Notes under the pieces: generated by a model
Seen by the model: only the letters and a program-made list of their open reading frames with translations
The model's database searches: none
What the model was told of the DNA's origin: nothing
Assembly: GCA_963740215.1 (NCBI GenBank)
Contig: CAVUDJ010000019.1
Span: 1,736,001 to 1,800,000 of the forward strand
Direction of reading: 5' to 3'
Source: CAVVAL01 sp963740215
Lineage (GTDB): Bacteria > Actinomycetota > Actinomycetes > Mycobacteriales > Cryptosporangiaceae
Length of the DNA: 64,000 nt
Made by a program: the position numbers and the translations under genes
In this document: piece after piece, positions 1 to 7,881 of the stretch
How the letters are laid out: each line of letters opens with the position of its first letter
How positions within the stretch are numbered: position 1 is the first letter of the stretch

Positions 1-1449
1 GCCGGTGGCCACGATGTGCACGTCGGCGGGGGCGATCTCGCGCGGCCACAGCAGGCCGGCGTCGTCGTGGTGCTGCTCGGCGATGGCGGCCACTGCCCGG
101 GACACGCCGATGCCGTAGGAGCCCATCGTCACGCGGGCAGGCTTGCCGTCCCGCCCGAGCACGTCGAGGCTGAACGCGTCGGCGTACTTGCGGCCGAGCT
201 GGAAGATGTGGCCGACCTCGATGGCTCGATCGTTGACCAGGCCGGATCCGCACCGGGGGCACGGGTCGCCGTCGCGCACCTCGGCGACGTCCAGGTAACC
301 GTCGACCTCGAAGTCCCGGCCCGCGACGACGTTGCGCGCGTGCTTGTCGACCTTGTTCGCGCCGGTGACCCAGGCGGTGCCGGGTGCGACGCGCGGGTCG
401 GCGTAGTACTTGAAGGCGCGGCCCTGCGGCCCGACGTACCCGCGCACGAGGTCGGGGCGGCCCACGAAGTCGGCGGCCTCGACCATCTCGACGGTCGCGG
501 GCTCCATCGCCGCCGCGAGCCGGCGCACGTCGACCTCGCGGTCACCCGGGACGCCGATCCCGACGATCTCCGTCGAGCCATCCACCTGCACGACCTTGAC
601 CAGCAGATTCTTCAGCGTCGCCGACGCCGGGACGCCGAGGAACGCCGCGAGCGTCTCGATGGTGGGCGTGTCCGGGGTGTCGAGCTCCTCCAGCGGAGGG
701 TGGTCCACCTCGGAGACTGTGGGCGGCGCGATGCGGACGGCCTCGACGTTCGCGGCGTAGTCGCAGGAGGTGCAGGCGACGAACGTGTCCTCGCCGACGT
801 CGCTGATCGCGAGGAACTCCTCGGACGCCGACCCGCCCATCGCGCCTGACACGGCCGACACGATGCGGTACGTCAGCCCGAGCCGGTCGAAGGTGCGCTG
901 GTAGGCGAGGCGGTGGAGGTCGTAGGACTTCTGCAGGCCGGCGTCGTCGATGTCGAACGAGTACGAGTCCTTCATGACGAACTCGCGGCCCCGCAGCAGG
1001 CCGGCGCGCGGGCGGGCCTCGTCGCGATACTTGGTCTGGATCTGGTACAGGATGACGGGCAGGTCCTTGTACGAGGAGTACTCGCCCTTGACCATCTGGG
1101 TGAAGAACTCCTCATGCGTGGGGCCGAGCATGTAGTCGGCGCCGCGGCGGTCCTTGAGGCGGAACACGCCATCGCCGTACTCGGTCCAGCGGTTCGTCGC
1201 CTCGTACGGCTCGCGGGGCAGCACCGCCGGGAAGTGCACCTCCTGGGCGCCGATGCGGTCCATCTCCTCGCGGACGACGCGCTCGACGTTGCGGTACACC
1301 TGGTATCCGAGGGGCAGCCAGGAGTAGATGCCCGCGGCGACGCGGCGCACGAGCCCGGCCCTGACCAGGAGCGCGTGGCTCGGCACGTCGGCGTCGGCCG
1401 GGTTGTCCCGCAGGGTTCGCAGGAACAGGGTCGACATCCGCAGCGCCAC
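1..1449 (-). CDS. proS: Prolyl-tRNA synthetase, C-terminal part outside window
   Basis: Charges tRNA-Pro with proline in the cytoplasm. The reading frame runs from 1449 to the window edge without a stop (483 codons), so the C-terminal anticodon-binding domain is missing. Class II landmarks are visible: an early FLRTLRDNPADAD stretch, motif 2 (YRDEARPRAGLLRGREFVMKDSYSF region) near residue 140, GGSASEEF near 220, a YbaK-like editing insertion in the middle, and motif 3 (MGSYGIGVSR) near residue 440. The GTG at 1449 is preferred because a GGAGG lies 5 nt upstream (1455-1459); an in-frame ATG at 1437 is 17 nt away. It is divergent from the following gene. The same enzyme opens the conserved block in M. 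tuberculosis. Confidence 0.96.
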   Translation of the reverse strand, partial: MALRMSTLFLRTLRDNPADADVPSHALLVRAGLVRRVAAGIYSWLPLGYQVYRNVERVVREEMDRIGAQEVHFPAVLPREPYEATNRWTEYGDGVFRLKDRRGADYMLGPTHEEFFTQMVKGEYSSYKDLPVILYQIQTKYRDEARPRAGLLRGREFVMKDSYSFDIDDAGLQKSYDLHRLAYQRTFDRLGLTYRIVSAVSGAMGGSASEEFLAISDVGEDTFVACTSCDYAANVEAVRIAPPTVSEVDHPPLEELDTPDTPTIETLAAFLGVPASATLKNLLVKVVQVDGSTEIVGIGVPGDREVDVRRLAAAMEPATVEMVEAADFVGRPDLVRGYVGPQGRAFKYYADPRVAPGTAWVTGANKVDKHARNVVAGRDFEVDGYLDVAEVRDGDPCPRCGSGLVNDRAIEVGHIFQLGRKYADAFSLDVLGRDGKPARVTMGSYGIGVSRAVAAIAEQHHDDAGLLWPREIAPADVHIVATG

Positions 1450-1567
1450 AGCATCCTCCGTCGGTGAGCCGCGCGGGCGAGCGTGCCCGGCGCGAAGTCA
1501 CCAGCGTAGCCGGGCGATTCACCCGGATTACGCGCGCGTCGGCTCCGCGACCGTGCAGGATGGCCGG

Positions 1568-2323
1568 GTGAGCAACGACGCGGAGACCGCGAGCACGCAC
1601 GAAGAGGCCACCAGCACGGCGCACGGCGCGCAGATGTTAGAGGCAGGGCTGCGGATCGCGGAGGAGATCGCCGACCAGGTGTGCCGCCGCTGGCCCGCCG
1701 AGATCATGGCGGTCGGTGCGCACGGTGCCCTCGCCCACCGCGACGACCGCGGCGGCACCGACGTGGACATCGTGGTGGTCACGTACCGGCCGGGGCAGGG
1801 CCCGACGCCGACGTCCCGCAAGATCGAAGGGCTGATCGTCGACCTCGGCGTGATCAGCGCCGACGAGTACCTGCTGCACGCGCGCACTCTCTCGACCCGC
1901 TGGCCGCTCGCCGCCGACCAGTACCTGCACACGAAGGCGCTCTACGACGAGTCACGCTGGCACGAGCGCCTCCGCGACACGCACCTGGCGCGGCTCGCCG
2001 AGGCCAGCGGGCGCGAGTTCACGGCGCTCGCGCGCGAGGCGTGGTGCACCGCCACGTCGCTGCACGAGCGGGCGGTCAAGTGCACCGAGTGGTACGACTC
2101 GGACGGCGCCTTGCTGCTGCTCGGCGAGGCGCGCACGGCCGCGGCCGTCACCCAGGGCCTGCTCACCCGCACCTACTACCGCAACAGCGCGGACGCCGGA
2201 CGGCAGACCGAACTGTCCGGCGCTGACATGGTGGAGGTGCGCGAACGGCTGAAGCAGCAGGCGGCCGAGCTGGCCAAGCGCGGACGTCCGGTGGACGGGG
2301 AGATCAGCGACCTGTTCCGCTGA
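1568..2323 (+). CDS. Nucleotidyltransferase-like protein (KNTase fold)
   Basis: A 251-aa protein. Around residues 45-65 there is a VGAHGALAH...GTDVDIVVV segment, matching the G-x-G...DxD signature of the polymerase-beta/kanamycin nucleotidyltransferase superfamily; the two aspartates would bind metal. The C-terminal half is a helical stretch with ALAREAWCTATSLHERAVKC, resembling the substrate-binding four-helix domain of such enzymes. The substrate is unknown; an aminoglycoside- or nucleotide-modifying role is only a family inference. The GTG start at 1568 follows a weak GGATGG; the frame is open further upstream, but that part overlaps the proS start and reads as low-complexity. It stands alone between proS and a toxin-antitoxin pair. 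Confidence 0.7.
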   Translation: MSNDAETASTHEEATSTAHGAQMLEAGLRIAEEIADQVCRRWPAEIMAVGAHGALAHRDDRGGTDVDIVVVTYRPGQGPTPTSRKIEGLIVDLGVISADEYLLHARTLSTRWPLAADQYLHTKALYDESRWHERLRDTHLARLAEASGREFTALAREAWCTATSLHERAVKCTEWYDSDGALLLLGEARTAAAVTQGLLTRTYYRNSADAGRQTELSGADMVEVRERLKQQAAELAKRGRPVDGEISDLFR

Positions 2324-2384
2324 CAGGCCGGCCCGGCGACCCGGCTGCGATATCATGGGCTATCACCGTCGACGGGAGACCGCC

Positions 2385-2606
2385 ATGGCTGACCTACTGA
2401 TCCGTGACGTGCCCGACGATGTCGTCGCCGCTATTGATGCCGACGCCAAACGACTCGGGCTTTCACGAAGCGAACACCTTCGCCGCACCCTGGCCAGAAT
2501 CTCCAGCAAACCGTCTGGTCGAGTCACCGTGGACGACTTCAGGCGGTTCTGGGCAGTCTTCGCGGATCTCGCCGACGAGGAGGTCATGCGCCGCGCATGG
2601 GAATGA
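2385..2606 (+). CDS. vapB: VapB/FitA-type antitoxin
   Basis: A 73-aa protein beginning MADLLIRDVPDDVVAAIDADAKRLG. The N-terminus is typical of ribbon-helix-helix antitoxins of the FitA/VapB group (a beta strand LLIRDVP, then a helix with LGLSRSEHLRRTL). The C-terminal segment, rich in charged and aromatic residues (DDFRRFWAVFADLADEEVMRRAW), would wrap the toxin. The ATG at 2385 is favoured over one at 2355 because the family motif starts directly after it and GGGAGA lies about 8 nt upstream. It overlaps the PIN-domain toxin gene, and such pairs usually repress their own promoter. Confidence 0.88.
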   Translation: MADLLIRDVPDDVVAAIDADAKRLGLSRSEHLRRTLARISSKPSGRVTVDDFRRFWAVFADLADEEVMRRAWE

Positions 2607-3007
2607 CGAGTTGGCTGATCGACAAGTCCGCGCTGGTGCGGATTTTCGCGAGTGCGGACGCAGAGGACTGGGCCGGTCGAGTCGAGCGAGGACTCGTGGC
2701 GGTCACCACGGTGACCTTGCTCGAAATCGGGTACTCGGCGCGGTCGGGGACCGATCTGCGCGCCGGTTTGGCCCAGCCACCACTATCGCTCCTGCCGGTC
2801 GAGTACCTCACGCCAACCATCGAGGATCGCGCGGCGGAGGTGCAGACGCTGCTCGCGGATCGCGGCGCCCATCGCGCCCCTAGCGTGCCCGACCTCCTCA
2901 TCGCAGCGGTCGCCGAGCATACCGGCCGCACCGTCCTTCACGTTGATAAGGACTTCGAGCTGATCGCCGACGTCACCGGCCAGCCCGTGGAGCGGCTGCG
3001 CGTCTAG
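2597..3007 (+). CDS. vapC: VapC-type PIN-domain ribonuclease toxin
   Basis: A PIN-domain endoribonuclease, about 135 aa. Acidic catalytic positions are recognisable: LIDKSAL near residue 8 (first Asp), LLEIGYSAR near 42 (Glu), SVPDLLIAAVAEHTG near 98 (Asp), and VLHVDKDFELIA near 112 (Asp). VapC toxins cleave RNA, often initiator tRNA or 23S rRNA; the target here cannot be read from sequence. The antitoxin stop overlaps the start region. Either the ATG at 2597 or the one at 2603, which forms an ATGA overlap with the antitoxin stop, could be used. The latter fits tight translational coupling. Confidence 0.9.
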   Translation: MGMTSWLIDKSALVRIFASADAEDWAGRVERGLVAVTTVTLLEIGYSARSGTDLRAGLAQPPLSLLPVEYLTPTIEDRAAEVQTLLADRGAHRAPSVPDLLIAAVAEHTGRTVLHVDKDFELIADVTGQPVERLRV

Positions 3008-3714
3008 GTGACGTTGATACCGATCGCTACGCCGACAAGGTAGGTGGCGCCTGCCGCGAGCCCGCCGAGCACCAGTTGCCGCAGGCCGTTGCCCCACCAG
3101 CTGCGGGCGGTGAACCGGCTGACGAGCGCGCCCGCGCCGAACAGGCCAAGCCCGCCGATGCCGAGTGCCAACCACAGGTCGTCGCTGCCAAGCAGGTACG
3201 GCAGCAGCGGGAACAGCGCACCGATCGAGAAGCAGACGAACGACGACACGGAGGCGACCCACGGCGACGGCAGCTCGTCCACGACGATGCCCAGCTCCTG
3301 CTGGGTGTGCACCCGCAGCGCCAGCTCGGGGTCGGCGGACACCTCACGCGCGACCTGCTCGGACAGCTCGGACGACAGGCCGCGCTCGCGCAGCATCTCG
3401 GCGAGCTCGCGGCGTTCGGCGCGCGGGTGCCGTTCCAGCTCCCTGCGCTCCTTCTCGACCTCGGCGGCGACCTGCTCGTTCTGCGTCCGCACCGACGTGT
3501 ACTCGCCGAGCGCCATCGAGATCGCGCCCGCGACCAGGCCGGCCGTGCCGGTCAGCACGATCACGTCCGGCTCGACGCCGCCGCCGCCCACACCGGCGAT
3601 CAGCGCGATGTTGGTGACCAACCCGTCCATCGCACCGAACACCGCGGCACGCAGCCACCCGCCGGACACGTCGGCGTGGGTGTGGTCCGGATGGTCGGGC
3701 TCGCGGTCGGTCAT
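3004..3714 (-). CDS. VIT1/CCC1 family iron/manganese transporter
   Basis: A 236-aa membrane protein. Residues 15-70 (GGWLRAAVFGAMDGLVTNIALIAGV, then AGLVAGAISMALGEYTSVR) are the hallmark first helices of the CCC1/VIT1 family. A charged cytoplasmic segment rich in Glu and Arg follows (about residues 75-140, EKERRELERHPRAERREL), then three hydrophobic segments to the C-terminus. Family members move Fe(II) or Mn(II) across membranes. Start at the ATG at 3714: upstream codons in frame read as Arg-rich low-complexity sequence, and the family motif begins shortly after this Met. The 3' end overlaps the vapC stop on the opposite strand by a few bases, so the two genes converge without spacing. Confidence 0.88.
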   Translation of the reverse strand: MTDREPDHPDHTHADVSGGWLRAAVFGAMDGLVTNIALIAGVGGGGVEPDVIVLTGTAGLVAGAISMALGEYTSVRTQNEQVAAEVEKERRELERHPRAERRELAEMLRERGLSSELSEQVAREVSADPELALRVHTQQELGIVVDELPSPWVASVSSFVCFSIGALFPLLPYLLGSDDLWLALGIGGLGLFGAGALVSRFTARSWWGNGLRQLVLGGLAAGATYLVGVAIGINVT

Positions 3715-3758
3715 GCCGTCATTGTGGACCTCACCGGACGCTGTGCCAGGCTGTCGGC

Positions 3759-4538
3759 GTGACACCGCGTTTCGCCGTCCTGCTGCCGCCGTCGGAGACC
3801 AAGTCGACCGGTGGCCGTGGCGCCCCCCTGCAGCTCGACGCGCTGTCGTTCGCCGACGAGTTGGGTGCCCTCCGCAAGCAGCTCGTCGACGCGGTGACGA
3901 CGCTCGCCGCGGACGTGCCGGCGTCCCGCGCAGCGCTCGGACTGTCCGAACGCCAGGACGACCAGGTCGCACTGAACGCCGACCTCTGGACCAGCCCGAC
4001 CCTGCCCGCGCTGCGTCGCTACACCGGCGTGCTCTACGACGCCCTCGACTACCGCACGCTGACACCGGCCGGCCGCCGCAAGGCGCACGACAGCGTGCTG
4101 ATCGCGTCCGCACTGTTCGGGCTGGTCCGGGGTGGCGACCCGGTGCCGGCGTACCGGCTCTCGGCCGGCTCGACCCTGCCCGGCCTGAGCGGCCTTGCGC
4201 CGCTGTGGCGACCCGCGCTCGCCCCGGTACTGGCCGGCTTCGACGGGCTCGTCATCGACCTGCGCTCGTCCGCGTACGCGGCGCTCGCACCGGCGCCCGG
4301 CGCCGTGACCGTCCGGGTCCTGTCGGTACTGCCGGACGGGACGCGCACGATCGTCAGCCACTTCAACAAGCACCACAAGGGCGTGCTGGTGCGCGCCCTG
4401 CTGTCGTCGCGTGCCACCCCGACAGACCTCAAATCGCTGCTCCGGATCATGACGAGTGCCGGAATCGACGTCGAGCGCTCCGGGGACCGGCGTCTCGACG
4501 TGCTGGTACCCGCCGAGAGCGTTACCGCGCGGCGCTAA
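3759..4538 (+). CDS. yaaA: YaaA family peroxide stress protein
   Basis: A 259-aa protein starting at a GTG. The opening FAVLLPPSETKSTGG is the signature of the YaaA/DUF328 family, and SHFNKHHKGVLVRALL near residue 200 is its conserved C-terminal motif. E. coli YaaA limits Fenton damage by lowering intracellular free iron during hydrogen peroxide stress. It is divergent from the VIT1-type metal transporter, with 44 bp between the starts, so an iron or oxidative-stress theme is plausible but inferred. A long perfect hairpin follows the stop. Confidence 0.9.
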   Translation: MTPRFAVLLPPSETKSTGGRGAPLQLDALSFADELGALRKQLVDAVTTLAADVPASRAALGLSERQDDQVALNADLWTSPTLPALRRYTGVLYDALDYRTLTPAGRRKAHDSVLIASALFGLVRGGDPVPAYRLSAGSTLPGLSGLAPLWRPALAPVLAGFDGLVIDLRSSAYAALAPAPGAVTVRVLSVLPDGTRTIVSHFNKHHKGVLVRALLSSRATPTDLKSLLRIMTSAGIDVERSGDRRLDVLVPAESVTARR

Positions 4539-4561
4539 GGACCGCGGCACGCAGTTCGGCA

Positions 4562-4609
4562 AGGTGGGTTATGGATTCCGGACAACGGTCCGGAATCCAT
4601 AACCCACCT
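4562..4609. terminator. Perfect 22-bp hairpin between convergent genes
   Basis: The arms 4562-4583 and 4588-4609 are exact reverse complements (22 bp) separated by the tetraloop AACG. It lies between the ends of yaaA (plus) and the rhodanese gene (minus) and could stop transcription from both sides. There is no T-run, as often seen in high-G+C actinobacteria. Confidence 0.7.
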
Positions 4610-4662
4610 CAACACGATCGTCGTGGGGATAGCCGGTTATCCACACTGCCCGGCGGGCGGGA

Positions 4663-5100
4663 TCAGCAGACCAGCCCCAGATCCACGGGCGTAGCGGTGG
4701 CCGGGTCGACAGGCCGGCGCCCCTCGGTGGGCTGCCCCTCCCGGATCCAGTACTCGAAGCCGCCGATCATCTCCTTCACCGGCCGGCCAAGCGCGGCGAG
4801 CTTGGCGGCGGCGCGCGTCGCGCCGTTGCAAGCCGGACCCCAGCAGTAGGTGACGAGCAGGCAGTCGGGCAGCGCAGCGACGGTGTCGGCGGTGATGTCG
4901 GCGACGGGCAGGCTGATCGCGCTGGGCAGGTGCGACTTGCGGTAGGCGCCGGCCACCCGGACGTCGACGAGCACGAACTCGTCCTGGCCGGACGCGAGGG
5001 CAGCGGCGACGTCCGCGGGGTCGGTCTCGACGGCGAGGCGGCCGGCGAAGTGGGCGTAGGCGGTAGCAGGGTCGGCAGCAGCGACGGAGGTGACGGTCAT
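4663..5100 (-). CDS. Rhodanese-like sulfurtransferase
   Basis: A 145-aa single rhodanese domain. The core EFVLVDVRVAGAYRKSHLPSA (residues 40-60) contains the typical DVR and GHLP-like motifs. The active-site loop around residue 85 reads YCWGPACNGAT, with the catalytic Cys in a C-W-G-P-A-C loop and a second Cys. The C-terminal IGGFEYWIREG is the usual GG..W motif. Rhodaneses carry persulfide sulfur; the acceptor is unknown. It is divergent from the GlxA-type regulator with about 70 bp between the starts, an arrangement suggesting that regulator may control it. Confidence 0.88.
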   Translation of the reverse strand: MTVTSVAAADPATAYAHFAGRLAVETDPADVAAALASGQDEFVLVDVRVAGAYRKSHLPSAISLPVADITADTVAALPDCLLVTYCWGPACNGATRAAAKLAALGRPVKEMIGGFEYWIREGQPTEGRRPVDPATATPVDLGLVC

Positions 5101-5171
5101 GCCCAGAAGTCTCGAAGCGGCGAGTGTACGAGGACAGTGGCGCTAATGCCCCTTATCGTTAAGATCTCGCC

Positions 5172-6131
5172 ATGAAGCAACGCACCGTCGCCGTCCTCGC
5201 CTTCGACGGCATGGCGCCGTTCGAGCTGGGCATCGTGGTCGAGGTGTTCGGGCTTCCCCGGCCGGAGCTCAAGGTGCCCTGGTACGAGTTGATTGTCTGC
5301 GCGGATCCGTCCAGCCCGATCAGGACGGTCGGCGGCCTCTCGCTCACCGCGCCGCACGACCTGCGCGCGTTCGCCGCGGCCGACACCGTCATCGTCCCGG
5401 GCGTCTCGAACGTGTACGGCGAGGTCCCGGAGAAGATCGTCGCGGCGCTCCGGCAGGCGTACGAGAACGGCGCGCGCATGGTGTCGATCTGTTCGGGCGC
5501 CTTCGCGCTCGCGGCCGCCGGCTTGCTCGACGGCCGCGAGGCGACCACGCACTGGCAGTACGCCGCCGAGCTGCAGCGACGGTACCCGGCGGTGACGGTC
5601 AACCCGGACGTCCTCTACGTGGACGGCGGCAGGGTGCTGACCGGCGCCGGCAGCGCCGCCGGCCTGGACGTCTGCCTGCACCTGGTCCGGGCTGACCATG
5701 GCGCGGCGATCGCCAACGCGGTGGCACGGCGGCTCGTGGTCTCGCCCCACCGGAACGGTGGCCAGGCCCAGTTCATCGAGGCGGCGGTCAACACCGCGGA
5801 CGCGGACGACCATGTCGGCCGGAGTCAGCAGTGGGCTCTCGCGAACCTCGCCGCGCCGATCACGCTCGCCGACCTGGCCCGCGTGGCGAACGCGGCCCCT
5901 CGCACGTACCTGCGGCAGTTCGCTCGGCAGACCGGCACGACGCCGATCCGCTGGCTCATCGACCAACGCGTCGCCGCGAGCCTGCCGCTGCTGGAGAGCG
6001 GCGAGCTGGCGGTCGAGCAGGTGGCCGCGGCTGTCGGCTTCGAGTCGCCGGTGACATTCCGTCATCACTTCAGCCGGGCGATGCGGATTCCGCCGTCCGA
6101 GTACCGCCGCACCTTCAGGATCCGAAGCTGA
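5172..6131 (+). CDS. GlxA family transcriptional regulator (DJ-1/PfpI + AraC HTH)
   Basis: 319 aa. Residues 1-180 form a DJ-1/PfpI-like domain (VAVLAFDGMAPFELGIVVEVFGLPR; MVSICSGAFALAAAGLLDGREATTHW, with the nucleophile-elbow Cys). Residues 215-315 form an AraC-type double helix-turn-helix (ITLADLARVANAAPRTYLRQFARQTGTTPIRWL; VEQVAAAVGFESPVTFRHHFSRAMRIPPSEYRR). Such proteins are DNA-binding sensors, often of amine or reactive-carbonyl metabolites. The adjacent divergent rhodanese gene is a likely target. Its ATG at 5172 lies close to an A+T-rich stretch (5147-5170), probably promoter sequence. Confidence 0.92.
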   Translation: MKQRTVAVLAFDGMAPFELGIVVEVFGLPRPELKVPWYELIVCADPSSPIRTVGGLSLTAPHDLRAFAAADTVIVPGVSNVYGEVPEKIVAALRQAYENGARMVSICSGAFALAAAGLLDGREATTHWQYAAELQRRYPAVTVNPDVLYVDGGRVLTGAGSAAGLDVCLHLVRADHGAAIANAVARRLVVSPHRNGGQAQFIEAAVNTADADDHVGRSQQWALANLAAPITLADLARVANAAPRTYLRQFARQTGTTPIRWLIDQRVAASLPLLESGELAVEQVAAAVGFESPVTFRHHFSRAMRIPPSEYRRTFRIRS

Positions 6132-6293
6132 GCCTGGACTCAGCAACCGAACTGCAACCGAACCAGGACGCGATTCGCTCCACGAGGGTCACGGACGGAC
6201 TTACTGTGTCGGGGTACCTGGGCATGCGCGGCGATGGATCGGGGCTTCCACCCGCGGGGTCATGCCCGAAGCAATCCTGGGGGTAAGCAGGTT

Positions 6294-6944
6294 ATGCACA
6301 TCCGCCTCGTCACGGTCGACAGCAGCACGCTCGCCCGGTTAGGGCTCGCCTATGCGGTCGCGTCCTGCCCTGACATCGAACTTCTCGCCGAGGTGGGTAC
6401 GGCCGCGGAGGCCGTACGCGTGGTCCCGTGCGCGGCGCCCACCGTGATCACCGTCGAACCATCCCTTCCCGACGGCGACGGGCTGGCGCTGGCCGCCGAG
6501 TTGCGGCGGCGGCTGCCCGGACTCGGCACCGTCCTGCTCGCCTCGGCCGAGGACTCGCTGCTGTTCCGCGCGCTGGAGACGGGCATGTCGGCGTTCGTGC
6601 CGCGGTCGGCGCCGGCGAGCGAGGTGGTGTCGGCGATCCGGCACGCCGCCGCCGCCGCGAGCACGTTCAGCGCGCCCGGCCTCGCCGAGGCGCTCGCCAG
6701 GCGCCGACCGCACGGCGAGGTGCTGAGCCGCCGCGAGCAGGACGTGCTGCGCCTCATGCGCGACGGAGAGAGCATCCCCCGGATGGCGGTGGCGATGTCA
6801 GTGAGCGAGTCGACCGTCAAGACCTACGTCGCGCGGCTCTACACCAAGCTGCACGTCAACAACCGGGCGCAGGCCCTGATGACCGCGATCCACCGCGGGC
6901 TGCTCACCGAGACGGACGACCTCGCCGTCTCGCCGGCCTCCTGA
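6294..6944 (+). CDS. LuxR-type regulator with atypical receiver domain
   Basis: 216 aa in NarL/FixJ layout: receiver-like domain (residues 3-120) and LuxR HTH (about 140-205: LSRREQDVLRLMRDGESIPRMAVAMSVSESTVKTYVARLYTKLHVNNRAQA). The phospho-acceptor position is odd. The usual D-x-x-L-P-D reads VEPSLPDGDG, so Glu replaces the Asp, and the conserved Lys at the end of the domain is Arg (FVPRSAP). This predicts function without phosphorylation. It converges on tadC with 6 bp between the stops and has no paired kinase beside it. A role in Tad pilus control is guessed from position only. Confidence 0.85.
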   Translation: MHIRLVTVDSSTLARLGLAYAVASCPDIELLAEVGTAAEAVRVVPCAAPTVITVEPSLPDGDGLALAAELRRRLPGLGTVLLASAEDSLLFRALETGMSAFVPRSAPASEVVSAIRHAAAAASTFSAPGLAEALARRRPHGEVLSRREQDVLRLMRDGESIPRMAVAMSVSESTVKTYVARLYTKLHVNNRAQALMTAIHRGLLTETDDLAVSPAS

Positions 6945-6950
6945 CCGGGT

Positions 6951-7880
6951 TCACCCGCCGAACGACCCGATCAGCCGGATCACGCCTGGCCCGATCACCA
7001 CGATGAACAGCACCGGGAAGATGCACAGGATCAGCGGGAAGAGGATCTTCACCGGCACCTTCTGTGCCTGCTCCTCGGCGCGCTGGCGCCGCTTGATCCG
7101 CATCTCCTTCGCCTGCTCGCGCAGCACGTTCGCGATCGGAATGCCGAGCTCGCTGGCCTGCACCACCGCCGACGCGAACGTGCGGAGTTCGAGCACCGTC
7201 GTGCGCTGCGCCATCGCGCGCAGCGCCTCCGTGCGGCGGCGCCCGAGCTGCATCTCGCGCAGCACCCGGGCCGTCTCGCCGACCATTGGGCCCTTGCCGC
7301 CGCGCGCCACCTGCGCCAGCGCCGCGTCGAACCCGAGCCCGGCCTCGACGCTGACGGTGAGCATGTCGAGGATGTCCGGCATCGTCTTGCGGATGACCTG
7401 CTGGCGGCGCAGCCCCAGGTTGTAGACCAGCAGGTCGGGCAGGAACGTCCCGAGGACGGCGCCGATCGCGGTGCCGAGCACGAGCCCGAGCAGCCCGCCG
7501 TAGAGGATCCCGAGGAAGGCGCCGAGGAAGGCGCCGACCACAAGGCAGGCTCCCTTGGCGTCGACCACCCGCTCCACCGGCCAGCCCGGCGGGTTACCGG
7601 CGTAGTCGAGGTGCCGCTGGTACCGGTCGACTGCTCCGGCCGGGGTCAGCGCCCGCCCGAGCGAGCCGAACCGCTGCGCCAGCGGCCTCCCGACGCGGTC
7701 CACGAACGACGCGTCGGGATCGGGCGCGGTACCGGCCGCGTAGGTGCGCTCCACCGTGGACAGCGTGCGGGCCACACCGGCGCGCCCTGACGACGACCAC
7801 GCGAGAGCCAGCACCCCGACGACGATCGAGGCGAAGAACGCCACCACCGCGACGGCAAGGATCACCAACGAGAGCGACAC
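6951..7880 (-). CDS. tadC: TadC-like pilus inner-membrane platform protein
   Basis: 309 aa. Type II secretion system F domain (residues 150-280: MPDILDMLTVSVEAGLGFDAALAQVA; ELGIPIANVLREQAKEMRIKRRQRAEEQAQKVPVKILFPLILCIFPVLFIVVIGPGV). There is a transmembrane segment at the N-terminus, two in the middle and one at the C-terminus. TadC pairs with TadB to form the membrane platform of the Flp pilus machine. It is the last gene of the minus-strand Tad operon, one base after tadB. Confidence 0.93.
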   Translation of the reverse strand: MSLSLVILAVAVVAFFASIVVGVLALAWSSSGRAGVARTLSTVERTYAAGTAPDPDASFVDRVGRPLAQRFGSLGRALTPAGAVDRYQRHLDYAGNPPGWPVERVVDAKGACLVVGAFLGAFLGILYGGLLGLVLGTAIGAVLGTFLPDLLVYNLGLRRQQVIRKTMPDILDMLTVSVEAGLGFDAALAQVARGGKGPMVGETARVLREMQLGRRRTEALRAMAQRTTVLELRTFASAVVQASELGIPIANVLREQAKEMRIKRRQRAEEQAQKVPVKILFPLILCIFPVLFIVVIGPGVIRLIGSFGG

Positions 7881-7881
7881 G

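Noticed and set aside
4562..4609. Terminal inverted repeat of an insertion sequence
   Set aside because: The arms are four bases apart, with no transposase or target duplication; a terminator is simpler.
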